Positions 46,223-53,967 of a stretch of 53,967 nt of DNA are shown one piece after another. Below the pieces are notes generated by a model. It saw nothing but the letters and a program-made list of their open reading frames with translations. It did not search any database and was not told the DNA's origin. A program made the position numbers and the translations under genes. This stretch comes from Hoylesella enoeca JCM 12259 (GTDB taxonomy: Bacteria > Bacteroidota > Bacteroidia > Bacteroidales > Bacteroidaceae), in NCBI RefSeq assembly GCF_000613405.1, contig NZ_BAIX01000015.1:1-53967 (forward strand), read 5' to 3'. Each line of letters begins with the position of its first letter. Within the stretch, counting starts at the first letter, position 1.

Positions 46223-47428
46223 TCACTCCAATATCTTCACCATATTGAATTCCGAGATCTTTCCGTCTGGACTGACTTTGGCTTTGATACGATATTTTGC
46301 CGCTTTTTCTTTGGTCGGATCGGTACGTTCGATTTGCTGCTCGACCGAAAATTGAACTGTATATTCATATTGATTGTCACCCACTTCTTTTTTGTCGATC
46401 TTATAATCTTTATTGATGCGCCAGTTCATTGTCATGATGTCTTCCTTGTAGAGCTTTTGCAGCAAAGAAGCTACATCGGCTTTAGTGGCATCAGCTTTGC
46501 CTAAGAATGAGGTGAGGAATGTGCTGACGGTAGAAGTCAAACCTTCTTCGTCCTTGCTGGTGATACTTTGGAAGAATCGGCGGAAGATCGTATTGATAGC
46601 CGATTGCTCTTCGGGCTGCACCGTCTTGGCTTTCAAGGCATTCAATGCATCGGTTGCTTCGTCGATATGATCACCGTCGGCATGCTCCCGAAGATAATCG
46701 TTATAAGACATTTGCGTGTTTTCTGCCTTGGCCTGCAACCAATCGAGCGAATCGATTTTGTGTAGAGCATCCGCCTTGTGAGGGCTATCGGGATGCTTAG
46801 CCAGATAGACTTCAAGATCGCTCTTGGATCCGCTGACCACAGCATTGGTCCAATCTTGATCCGTCTGTTGAATCTTTTGTAGATGGGCTTGAATAGAGTC
46901 TCGGTGGGCTTCGGGCGCATCTTTATAAGTGTCGAGGTAACTTTGTAACACCAATGGGTCACTGCTAACCATCGCATAATCATAGGCCTCGCGCTCTTTG
47001 CTGGTTTTCGCGTCGTTGTAAAAATAGAAACAGACGGCGCATACGATCAAGGCCAAGATAAATGAAACGATGAGCACAGCATGACCTTTCTTCTTCGGCT
47101 CACTGATTAACGGACTTTCGGACGATGACTGACCGTTAGTCGGAAACTCATTCACGGTCTTTGGCGACACATTTAACGGTTGTTCATCGGACTGTTCTGT
47201 TACTGGTTGTTTGTCAGGAGCATACGAAATCTCTTCAGCACGCGGCGTAACATTCGGCGTGAACGTGACATGGTGACAGTTGGGACACGCTGCTTGATCT
47301 TTGAAATACACCTCGCCGCATTGCGGACATTTAACGGTTTTACCGGCGATCTCCACGCCGCAGGACGGGCACACAGGTGCTTTGTCGCTCACTTGATGAC
47401 CGCATTCGGGACATTTAATAATTGCCAT
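46223..47428 (-). CDS. Zinc-ribbon membrane protein with TPR-like repeats
   Basis: This 401-residue protein starts with two treble-clef/zinc-ribbon units (CPECG...CPSCG, then CPQCG...CPNCH, residues 6-52). A low-complexity polar linker follows, then one membrane helix (HAVLIVSFILALIVCAVCFY, about residues 116-135). A presumably external region has repeats of about 40 residues, with phrases such as DPLVLQSYLDTYKDAPEAHR and DLEVYLAKHPDSPHKADAL. The C-terminal 120 residues look like an NTF2-type fold. The architecture is common in Bacteroidetes but has no firm function. The zinc ribbons would lie in the cytoplasm and the repeats in the periplasm. It is a separate gene, not clearly in an operon. 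Confidence 0.72.
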   Translation of the reverse strand: MAIIKCPECGHQVSDKAPVCPSCGVEIAGKTVKCPQCGEVYFKDQAACPNCHHVTFTPNVTPRAEEISYAPDKQPVTEQSDEQPLNVSPKTVNEFPTNGQSSSESPLISEPKKKGHAVLIVSFILALIVCAVCFYFYNDAKTSKEREAYDYAMVSSDPLVLQSYLDTYKDAPEAHRDSIQAHLQKIQQTDQDWTNAVVSGSKSDLEVYLAKHPDSPHKADALHKIDSLDWLQAKAENTQMSYNDYLREHADGDHIDEATDALNALKAKTVQPEEQSAINTIFRRFFQSITSKDEEGLTSTVSTFLTSFLGKADATKADVASLLQKLYKEDIMTMNWRINKDYKIDKKEVGDNQYEYTVQFSVEQQIERTDPTKEKAAKYRIKAKVSPDGKISEFNMVKILE

Positions 47429-47472
47429 ATTCGTAATGATTCGTTAATTCTGTTATTTTCTTATGTCAGTGA

Positions 47473-48168
47473 TTATCGGTGTCGGAATCGAATCTCGCGC
47501 AACTTATGGTTGCCCATGAACCGACTTTTGTCCACATAGCCGTTGATTCCATTAATTTGGCCTTTTCCTGTGTACTGCCACATCTCAAAATCGCGACCAT
47601 CTTGCAGCACGGGTTCACGCAGAGTGTATTGCGCAATCATCAATTTATAGTCGTTGATTTTGCCTACCAAATGGCGATTATAGAAGTTGGTAAACGTATA
47701 AAGCAGTGGTTTCTGCTTGTAAGCTTTCTCTACCAAATCAATAAATTTGAATAAAGAATCGCAAAATTCGCCTGTGCTGAGACCGCTGGTAGTCTCTATA
47801 TCGATCATCGGAATCAAATCTTGGTCTCCAGGCAGGCACTGTGTCATGAAGTTTCCCAGTTGTTTTTGCTGTTCAATCTTAGGCCGATAGAAATGGTAAG
47901 ACCCCACTTTGAGTCCGTATTGATGGGCCAATTCGATGTTGCGCACATACTTGTCATCACGATTATCGCCACCTTCCGTTGCTTTTAAATATACATAGGC
48001 CATCTTGGTATTATCACCAATAATTTCCCAAAACACATTACCTTGATAATGACTGAGGTCAATGCCATGAATATGCGAGCAGGTATCTTCGCACTGGACT
48101 TGGCTGTTTTGCGCACTTACAGATATAAAAGAAAACAGACTTAATATGATGACTATGACTCGATTCAT
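47473..48168 (-). CDS. GH25 lysozyme-type muramidase
   Basis: This 231-residue secreted protein has a signal peptide (MNRVIVIILSLFSFISVSA) and a GH25 domain. GIDLSHYQG holds the first acidic residue (Asp37), VYLKATEGG and YHFY shape the groove, and PMIDIET gives the catalytic Asp123-Glu125 pair. WQYTGKGQINGINGYVDKSRF near the end is also typical. GH25 enzymes cut the beta-1,4 bond of peptidoglycan. In a chromosomal setting away from phage genes it probably works in cell-wall turnover or against competitors. A -7 box (TACCTTTG at 48174-48181) ends only 5 bp before the start codon. Confidence 0.92.
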   Translation of the reverse strand: MNRVIVIILSLFSFISVSAQNSQVQCEDTCSHIHGIDLSHYQGNVFWEIIGDNTKMAYVYLKATEGGDNRDDKYVRNIELAHQYGLKVGSYHFYRPKIEQQKQLGNFMTQCLPGDQDLIPMIDIETTSGLSTGEFCDSLFKFIDLVEKAYKQKPLLYTFTNFYNRHLVGKINDYKLMIAQYTLREPVLQDGRDFEMWQYTGKGQINGINGYVDKSRFMGNHKLREIRFRHR

Positions 48169-48173
48169 AGTCG

Positions 48174-48181
48174 CAAAGGTA
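48174..48181 (-). promoter_or_regulatory. Promoter box immediately before the GH25 gene
   Basis: The minus strand has TACCTTTG, a perfect -7 box, 5 bp from the ATG. If used, the message starts at or within a base or two of the start codon. The -33 match is weak. Confidence 0.5.
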
Positions 48182-48238
48182 GCAAAAAGCTAAGATACGG
48201 TAAAGTTAGGTGTTTGGTTTTTTATAAATATTAAGTTT

Positions 48239-49048
48239 TTACTCCTCTATCTCTGATAGCGAACGGGTAAAATTAGCCACGAAGCTGCTCACAGTTTCTA
48301 TCGGGGCATACCGAACATAACGAATGCTGCGGTGGAGATTACGTCTGAATACAGCAGAGTTGTTTCGCACAAAGCCAGTCCGGCTCTGCTTGAAATGCCA
48401 CTCTTCGGTCATTGTTTCACCACTTGTTTCGAGTGTTTTGAGAGCCAAATAATTGGCTCTTGGTTCAATTTTGTCTACAAATGGAATTTCAGCTTGCTCG
48501 AATTGAAAAAATGAAATGAGAAGACTTCCTTCCAAACGAGCCATTCGGCGAAGATGAAGTCTCAACAACCAACTGTCTAATTTCACAAAATCCACTTTAT
48601 CACCGCGTGTTCGCAGGAAAACACCCAATTCTAAAATGTCGTGCAAAGAGATGCCTCGATTGAGGAGTGCATAAGTGTTGCGAACAATGATATTGAGTAA
48701 TTTGACAGTCTCGATGGATGCATCCATCGCGTGGCGTTCATTTTCTTGAATGGTTTTTAATCGCTTATTCAATAGGGTATTGCCCATAACGGTAGGCAAT
48801 TGATATATTTGCGAGGTATCGGAAATATCGAATAAGTCGGTCAAAAGTGTAGAAGGGAGGTTCATTCCCTCATCATACTGATGATTTTTAATACCTTTTT
48901 GGACTATCGATACCACATTTTGGTTTTTAACCAAACGTATCAATCGATCCCATTTGAATGCTGACATCGGTTCCAAAGATTCAAACTCGTTGAGCGCTCC
49001 TGATCTAAGGAGTCGGAAGAGATTGCGTTTGATGACGTCAGTTTTCAT
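48239..49048 (-). CDS. Unknown protein downstream of the LacI-type regulator
   Basis: From Met at 49048 (MKTDVIKRNLFRLLRSGALN) the product is 269 residues. An upstream in-frame extension to 49279 overlaps the regulator gene and is Cys/Arg-rich, so it was rejected. The sequence is largely alpha-helical, with FKWDRLIRLVKNQNVVSIVQ near the start, LLNRGISLHDILELGVFLRT in the middle and RRMARLEGSLLISFFQFEQA later. The order faintly recalls nucleotidyltransferase-like proteins of Bacteroidetes (PF14907 type), but the expected metal-binding DxD is not obvious, so no function is claimed. It lies 47 bp after the regulator gene and may share its transcript. Confidence 0.6.
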   Translation of the reverse strand: MKTDVIKRNLFRLLRSGALNEFESLEPMSAFKWDRLIRLVKNQNVVSIVQKGIKNHQYDEGMNLPSTLLTDLFDISDTSQIYQLPTVMGNTLLNKRLKTIQENERHAMDASIETVKLLNIIVRNTYALLNRGISLHDILELGVFLRTRGDKVDFVKLDSWLLRLHLRRMARLEGSLLISFFQFEQAEIPFVDKIEPRANYLALKTLETSGETMTEEWHFKQSRTGFVRNNSAVFRRNLHRSIRYVRYAPIETVSSFVANFTRSLSEIEE

Positions 49049-49095
49049 TGATGAATTGGTGGAAAATGAACACAAACAAAATAGCTCGGTCCTAT

Positions 49096-50160
49096 TTATA
49101 GTTGAGTACGCCGATAATAGTCTACGTTTTCTTTGAGAAGCAATTCTATCGGCATGTAATTCACAGGCTCTACTTCCTTTTTCAACACGATGGCTCGGAA
49201 TAAAGTGTCTACGCATGAATAACCTTGCATATAAGCATGTTGAGCAATGAGAAAAGAGATACTGCCTTGTTTGAGACACTCCATATTCTTACCCACCATG
49301 TCATAACCCATGATTTGAATGTCGCGTCGATTCGTGCGCAACAGAAAAGTACCGACAATATGCGCCTTAGAGTTGAACGTTATACAATGATGTAATTGTG
49401 GATGGGCTGTGAAAAAGTCTTCCAGTATGGCATCATAATTCTTGCGTTCATATTCAAGAGGAAGATTGAGTTCAATGATTTTGATATGAGGGAAATGTTC
49501 GCGCATGTAATGCCGGAATCCCACTTCACGGTTTTCTTGTTGTCTACTTACCACTTTTCCATCTTTCATTTGCTTCATGAGCATGATCTCTTTTTCGCCC
49601 GACGCTACGAGCATCAATACTTTTGCGGCAAACGAACCGCTGCTGAGAGAATCTTGTCCATAAAAAGAAAGTGGTCGAAGATCTGGCATATTCGAGTCTA
49701 AAAGCACGAAAGGAATGTTGCGTTGATGCAGTTTGTCCGTGAATTGACGCGTTATTTCCAGTTCGGCAGGTACAATAATCACACCGTCAGGAGCAGAATC
49801 GAGACATTCGTTATATTTTTTTGTAAACGAAAGCGTGTCAAATCGTTTATAAAACATGATCTTCACACTGATTTGGAAATCGCGCATTCGCTCGCAAGCT
49901 TTCATTGCTCCCTCTTCGATTTCCTCCCAATACGCCTCGGATTCATGCTTGGGCATCAACAGATAGAAAGTATATGACTTGTTGTAAGCTAATGCACTGG
50001 CATACATATTGGGCTGATAATCCATTTCTGCGAGAGCTTTCTCTACTTTCTCACGGGCCTTTTGCGATACATTTGGGCGTTTATGTAATACCCGGTCTAC
50101 GGTTCCGACAGAGACACCAGCTCTTTCCGCAATATCTTTAATTCGAATTTTTTCGTCCAT
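49096..50160 (-). CDS. LacI-family transcriptional regulator
   Basis: This 354-residue regulator has an N-terminal LacI helix-turn-helix (IRIKDIAERAGVSVGTVDRV, residues 5-24, then LHKRPNVSQKAREKV). A sugar-binding-protein-like domain follows, with FYLLMPKHESEAYWEEIEEG, GVIIVPAE, PFVLLDSNMPD and IQIMGYDMVGKN. Such proteins usually repress carbohydrate genes until a sugar binds. No sugar-uptake genes lie alongside, so the target is unknown. It has its own promoter (TACTTTTG, 50181-50188) 20 bp before the start codon. The downstream unknown gene may be part of the same unit. Confidence 0.9.
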   Translation of the reverse strand: MDEKIRIKDIAERAGVSVGTVDRVLHKRPNVSQKAREKVEKALAEMDYQPNMYASALAYNKSYTFYLLMPKHESEAYWEEIEEGAMKACERMRDFQISVKIMFYKRFDTLSFTKKYNECLDSAPDGVIIVPAELEITRQFTDKLHQRNIPFVLLDSNMPDLRPLSFYGQDSLSSGSFAAKVLMLVASGEKEIMLMKQMKDGKVVSRQQENREVGFRHYMREHFPHIKIIELNLPLEYERKNYDAILEDFFTAHPQLHHCITFNSKAHIVGTFLLRTNRRDIQIMGYDMVGKNMECLKQGSISFLIAQHAYMQGYSCVDTLFRAIVLKKEVEPVNYMPIELLLKENVDYYRRTQL

Positions 50161-50180
50161 ATTATCATGATTTTCAGTGG

Positions 50181-50188
50181 CAAAAGTA
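50181..50188 (-). promoter_or_regulatory. Promoter of the LacI-type regulator
   Basis: The minus strand reads TACTTTTG, matching TAnnTTTG, 20 bp before the start codon. Confidence 0.5.
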
Positions 50189-50253
50189 GTTATATTATCT
50201 GGAATATGAAAGAATGAGAAAGCAAATATAGCTCATTTCACTAAGGAAATAGC

Positions 50254-51123
50254 CTAAATCCTTGCCCGATGTAGTGTGAGACAGGTCCAATTATCTTCTA
50301 TTCGCCTACCTCTTTCTATCAGATTAAATTCTGAAGCTCGCTTCAATAAGAGCACAGAATCGGCTTGATAAAAGCCACTCAATATCAGGATACCATCTCT
50401 ATTCATAACGCGTGCGAAAGCTGGCATATCTTTGAGGAGAATGTTGCGGTTGATATTGGCCATGATAATATCAAAAGTCTCATCCAGATTGACCAATACA
50501 CTCACATCGCCTGACACCACTTTGATATTCTCAATACCGTTTAAAGCTGCGTTATGCTGAGTGTTTCTCACGCTCCATTCATCAATATCATACGCCAAAA
50601 CATCCCTGGCCCCCAATTTAGAAGCCGCAATACTCAATATACCACTACCACAACCGCAATCCAATACACGCTTGCCCATAATCTCAGTATCTAAAAGACT
50701 CGATATAACTAACCGTGTCGTCTGATGAGTTCCTGTGCCAAATGCTTGCTTCACTTCAATTCCGATGGCGATGTCTTTGTGTGAAATATCAGAGAAAGTG
50801 TGTGCTGCATCATAGATCGTTATCCTATCTGCAATGTTGATTGGTTCGAATCCGGCAGCTTCCCAGGACTCATTCCAATTACGATTCTCCATTTCTTGAA
50901 TCGTATAATCGATTTGAACACCTGGAATCGGGAACGTATTCAGTACAGCATTCAAGGCATTGCGATCGTACATCCTCTGTTGAATATATCCTTTTAATCC
51001 ATTGTTTGTCTCTTCAAATGATTCGAAACCGACTTCTCCTGCTGCGTCTGCGAGTAGATCACGAGCTATTTGTATCAACTCTTCAGTACAATCGATTTTG
51101 AAATCCGCTACTAAATATTCCAT
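50254..51123 (-). CDS. prmA: Ribosomal protein L11 methyltransferase PrmA
   Basis: This 289-residue enzyme has the PrmA layout: an N-terminal substrate-recognition domain (about 1-95) and a SAM-dependent domain. The latter shows KQAFGTGTHQTT (a PrmA hallmark), VLDCGCGSGILSIAASKLGA for SAM binding and FDIIMANINRNILL. It trimethylates L11 on the large ribosomal subunit. The length is normal and the frame intact. The -7 box TATATTTG at 51193-51200 (minus strand) lies about 70 bp upstream and is divergent from the next gene's promoter. Confidence 0.93.
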   Translation of the reverse strand: MEYLVADFKIDCTEELIQIARDLLADAAGEVGFESFEETNNGLKGYIQQRMYDRNALNAVLNTFPIPGVQIDYTIQEMENRNWNESWEAAGFEPINIADRITIYDAAHTFSDISHKDIAIGIEVKQAFGTGTHQTTRLVISSLLDTEIMGKRVLDCGCGSGILSIAASKLGARDVLAYDIDEWSVRNTQHNAALNGIENIKVVSGDVSVLVNLDETFDIIMANINRNILLKDMPAFARVMNRDGILILSGFYQADSVLLLKRASEFNLIERGRRIEDNWTCLTLHRARI

Positions 51124-51192
51124 CTGTTTATCTGTAAAGTCCTACCAATTACATCTTTTTGAGAATTGGTCTGATACGTTAAAAATGCGATG

Positions 51193-51200
51193 CAAATATA
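51193..51200 (-). promoter_or_regulatory. Candidate prmA promoter
   Basis: The minus strand reads TATATTTG, fitting TAnnTTTG, 70 bp before the prmA start. Confidence 0.45.
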
Positions 51201-51221
51201 TAAAAAATAGGAGAAAACCTA

Positions 51222-51250
51222 TTTGCGTTTAGGGCTTTTCCCTATATTTG
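51222..51250 (+). promoter_or_regulatory. Promoter of the aromatic-rich secreted protein
   Basis: TTTG (51222-51225), a 17-bp spacer and TATATTTG (51243-51250) lie 62 bp before the chosen start codon at 51312. Confidence 0.55.
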
Positions 51251-51311
51251 CATGGAAATAGGTGTTATTTTTGCAATGAAAATTTTAAGAAATGATGGAG
51301 AGGAATGTCAA

Positions 51312-52196
51312 ATGAACAAGTTATTTTTAGTCTCAGTCTTATTGTCAATGCCGTCTTTCACAATGATGGCACAAGATGACGACCTCTATTTCGTACCGAA
51401 AAAGACGGTCGAGACAAATCATTCTGTTATTGATCGATTAGATCGGTCGACTTATTACATAGGGAGTGATCGCAATATTGATGAATACAATCATCGCGGC
51501 AAATTCAGAAGTCGTTATGGAAGGATCGATTCCGATTCTCTTTCGGATGGTATGATCGGTTACCGCAATGGTAAAGCAATCTATCCCGACACCATTTATG
51601 AAGATGAGAATGATTATGCTTATTGTCGTCGAATGAGTCGCTTTGATGGCTATTACGGCTGGTATGATCCTTGGTTCTACGGCCATTGGGGTTACGGACC
51701 ATATTGGTCGGCGCGTTGGGGATGGTATGATCCCTGGTATTATGGCTACTATGGCTATGCCGGATGGGATTATCCGTGGCGCGATCCTTGGTATTACGGG
51801 TATTACGGATATAGATGGCGCAATCCTTATTATTATGGTTGGGGATGGGATTATCCTTATTATCCCGACAGATATGTGGTTCAACGCGGTATCACAGGCA
51901 CCCGTAATCACTCGGACGGCGTAAGTCCGCGTATCGAAGGAAGACGTGATTTCACGTTCGGAAACGGTAATCGAACTCGTTCTTTTGGTTCAAGAAATAG
52001 CAACTCGAGCTGGAATAGACAGGAGAACGAAGGTTTTGTAAATTCCATTAGGTCTCGTAGTTATGACAACAACATGCCTTCTCGCAGCTATACGCCGATG
52101 AACAGCGGCCGAAGTTTTGGTGGCGGAAACCGTAGTTTTGGCGGAGGCGGTAATTCCGGAGGTGGTGGTGGACATTTTGGAAACGGCAGACGATAG
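51312..52196 (+). CDS. Secreted Tyr/Trp/Gly-rich low-complexity protein
   Basis: From MNKLFLVSVLLSMPSFTMMA the protein is 294 residues. A signal peptide and a normal polar region (about 20-110) lead to a block of about 75 residues made of repeats such as WYDPWYYGYYGY and WRDPWYYGYYGYRWRNPYYY. A Ser/Arg/Asn-rich region and a Gly-rich tail (GGGNRSFGGGGNSGGGGG) follow. No enzyme motif is present. Similar aromatic repeat proteins occur in Bacteroidetes without known function. The start was set here because the Met 60 bp upstream adds residues that do not form a signal peptide. The FadL-type porin gene follows 39 bp later on the same strand. Confidence 0.72.
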   Translation: MNKLFLVSVLLSMPSFTMMAQDDDLYFVPKKTVETNHSVIDRLDRSTYYIGSDRNIDEYNHRGKFRSRYGRIDSDSLSDGMIGYRNGKAIYPDTIYEDENDYAYCRRMSRFDGYYGWYDPWFYGHWGYGPYWSARWGWYDPWYYGYYGYAGWDYPWRDPWYYGYYGYRWRNPYYYGWGWDYPYYPDRYVVQRGITGTRNHSDGVSPRIEGRRDFTFGNGNRTRSFGSRNSNSSWNRQENEGFVNSIRSRSYDNNMPSRSYTPMNSGRSFGGGNRSFGGGGNSGGGGGHFGNGRR

Positions 52197-52235
52197 TGCA
52201 CACATGCGTTTATTCAAGAACAATTTATATATTTA

Positions 52236-53777
52236 ATGAATATGAAGCATTTATTTTTAGCGGTCGCAGTGCTATTTGCAGCGTCTGCCACCGCACAGGA
52301 AACATACGAGAACACCAAACTCATTGACAACGAACTCAATGGTACTGCCCGCTATGTGGGTATGGGAGGAGCCATGGATGCACTTGGAGCCGACATCTCG
52401 ACGATCAGTACCAATCCGGCCGGTATCGGTCTTTTCCGTCGGTCAATGGCCAATCTCTCGTTCGGTTTGGTATCGCAACCCAATGTGAAAAACTTCGACT
52501 CAGGTCATAAAAACAATGCAAGTTTTGATCAGATCGGCTTTGTTTACGCGCTTCGCAATGGTCGAAATTCATTTCTCAACTTTGCTTTCAACTATCATAA
52601 AAGCCGCAATTTCGATCAGATTTTATCGGCTTCCGGCGCCTTATCGAATGCTTCACAAAACAAGTTGACTGCCATAAAGGCAAAACTCGAAGTCTTTCGT
52701 GATAATAAAGACGCTACTTACAGCCAGTTGGACCACCTTTATATGCAGAATTTGGTGAATACCACGATTGTAGGCCACAATAAAATTTTTGACTATTATA
52801 ATGCCACCGATTACATATTCAACCAAGCCATGAGAGGATATATCGGCGAATATGATTTCAATGTGAGTGGAAATATTCACGATCGGCTCTATTTAGGTCT
52901 GACCATAGGTGTTCACGACGTGCACTACAAGCATTATGGAGAATACATAGAGACCTTGGCAGCCAATCATGACAACATTTCCAGTGTAGGCATAGCTGAC
53001 GATCGCGAGATCACAGGGACAGGAGTCAATCTCCGAATAGGTGCCATTTTCCGTCCCATCGAAGGTTCGCCGTTTCGCATTGGTCTTTCCTTTGCCAGCC
53101 CAACGTGGTATGATCTCACGACGAGCAATTCCACAACCATCTCTACCGGAAAGAAAAATCAAAGTGTTGGTGAGAGTTATGACTTCAAAATCTTTACCCC
53201 ATGGCGTTTCGGGGTGAGTCTCGGACACTCTGTGGGTAATTGTCTTGCTCTTGGTGCAAGCTATGAATATGCCGATTACGGAGTCACTGATACAAGGATC
53301 AATGACGGCGAGTATTATGATACTTGGCGTGATGCGTATTATGAGTCAAGCAGAAGCGACAAAGCGATGAATGATCATACCCAAAAGGTTTTGAAAGGTG
53401 TTTCCACATTGAAGTTAGGCTTAGAGTTCAAACCTTTACCCGATTTTGCCATCCGTGTAGGGTATAATTATCTCTCGCCGATGTTTGATCGCGATGGATT
53501 TAAGGATGGAACCATTTCGTCGGCCGGTACTTTTTACGCTTCAGAGACCGCTTACACCAACTGGCGGTCGACAAATCGCTTCACCTGCGGATTCGGATAT
53601 ATCATCGGTCAATTTAATTTCGATTTCGCTTATCAATTCAGTGCGACCAAGGGTGATTTCTATCCGTTTATGAGTTATTATGATAATAAGAATCCAAACG
53701 ATAGTAACATCGCAGATGCAGTGCGTGTAGACAATAAGCGTCATCAATTGTTGTTCACATTGGGATATAGATTTTAA
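52236..53777 (+). CDS. FadL/OMPP1-type outer-membrane transport protein
   Basis: The 513-residue product has a signal peptide (MNMKHLFLAVAVLFAASATA) and an OMPP1/FadL-like beta-barrel. The start of the mature part (GTARYVGMGGAMDALGADIS, then TNPAGIGLFRRS) is the hallmark of the family in Bacteroidetes. Later strands include YHKSRNFDQ, GASYEYADYG and LEFKPLPDFAIRVGYNYLSP, and the protein ends with the barrel signature LFTLGYRF. FadL-type channels admit hydrophobic compounds through the outer membrane. The substrate here is unknown. Met3 is an alternative start. The gene is close behind the aromatic-rich secreted protein and may share its promoter. Confidence 0.88.
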   Translation: MNMKHLFLAVAVLFAASATAQETYENTKLIDNELNGTARYVGMGGAMDALGADISTISTNPAGIGLFRRSMANLSFGLVSQPNVKNFDSGHKNNASFDQIGFVYALRNGRNSFLNFAFNYHKSRNFDQILSASGALSNASQNKLTAIKAKLEVFRDNKDATYSQLDHLYMQNLVNTTIVGHNKIFDYYNATDYIFNQAMRGYIGEYDFNVSGNIHDRLYLGLTIGVHDVHYKHYGEYIETLAANHDNISSVGIADDREITGTGVNLRIGAIFRPIEGSPFRIGLSFASPTWYDLTTSNSTTISTGKKNQSVGESYDFKIFTPWRFGVSLGHSVGNCLALGASYEYADYGVTDTRINDGEYYDTWRDAYYESSRSDKAMNDHTQKVLKGVSTLKLGLEFKPLPDFAIRVGYNYLSPMFDRDGFKDGTISSAGTFYASETAYTNWRSTNRFTCGFGYIIGQFNFDFAYQFSATKGDFYPFMSYYDNKNPNDSNIADAVRVDNKRHQLLFTLGYRF

Positions 53778-53813
53778 GAGCTATATGCCATACGATTGAT
53801 TCATAGAAAACCA

Positions 53814-53967
53814 AAAACAGTGTTTCCGCCGCGGCGGAAACCTTCCCAGACAAAAAAACAATATTTCCGCCTGGGCGGAAAGGCAGAAAATCGAAAAAAC
53901 AGCGTTTCCGCCGCGGCGGAAACTTTCCTAGACAAAAAACAACATTTCCGCCCGGAAGAGCAGAAAA
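53814..53967. repeat. Composite tandem array of GC-rich palindromes, running off the window
   Basis: Two unit types alternate. Unit A holds GTTTCCGCCGCGGCGGAAAC, a 20-bp perfect palindrome (53822-53841 and 53904-53923). Unit B holds ATTTCCGCC...GGCGGAAA or a decayed form (from 53863 and 53944). Each is framed by an A-rich string such as AAAAAACA. The A units are 82 bp apart and the B units 81 bp. The array starts 37 bp after the porin stop and is cut by the window end. Confidence 0.9.

Overview
The window looks like a chromosome segment from a member of the Bacteroidales, most likely a Prevotella-type organism. The evidence is a SusC/SusD-type nutrient locus, lipoprotein signals of the C-S-D-D-D type, a TPP riboswitch in front of a TonB receptor and pnuT, a fimbrillin-family gene, and many promoters of the Bacteroidetes form TTTG-N19-TAnnTTTG instead of sigma70 boxes. 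No rRNA, tRNA or convincing CRISPR array was seen.

Layout. (1) 1-6.3 kb, minus strand: a SusC-SusD-DUF4959/DUF5000 lipoprotein set, the outer-membrane part of a polysaccharide utilisation locus of unknown substrate. (2) About 6.55-25.7 kb: an integrated mobilizable island. Its left end holds a decayed relaxase, a MobA-like relaxosome protein, a possible oriT, a DUF3408 protein and a VapE-type ATPase. Two excisionase-like HTH genes follow. Its right end holds a small unknown gene and two tandem tyrosine recombinases. Matching GTTACC/GGTAAC motif clusters lie at both ends, 18.8 kb apart. The cargo is an ABC-transporter relic, a RloA/RloB ATPase-TOPRIM-like pair, a ruined fimbrillin gene, and an apparently intact type II CBASS operon (patatin, CD-NTase, E1-E2 protein Cap2, JAMM protease Cap3) followed by a small HTH regulator. 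(3) 25.7-28.8 kb: TPP riboswitch, TonB-dependent receptor and PnuT, i.e. thiamine uptake. (4) 29.3-53.8 kb: core genes including a DUF349 protein, CorA, PepD, an LPG-synthase-like membrane protein, a 29-residue membrane peptide, RsmA, an AAA ATPase, pyruvate:ferredoxin oxidoreductase, MutS2-PabB-PabC, a zinc-ribbon membrane protein, a GH25 lysozyme, a LacI regulator, PrmA, a Tyr/Trp/Gly-rich secreted protein and a FadL-type porin.

How it fits together. The island combines two likely anti-phage modules with mobilization and integration genes, so it is best read as a mobile defence island. Its own relaxase is broken, so transfer would need help from elsewhere. mutS2-pabB-pabC form one operon through close spacing and overlap, as do receptor-pnuT and the LPG-like gene with pepD.

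Caveat. At least ten genes or gene remnants, including housekeeping nifJ and mutS2, are broken by loss of a single G or C, usually in a short G/C run. That pattern suggests base-calling errors more than biology. The relaxase, ABC relic and fimbrillin gene also carry nonsense codons and look truly decayed. Two unrelated intergenic arrays of tandem palindromes (36.8 kb and 53.8 kb) and the 29-residue peptide are the least explained features outside the island.
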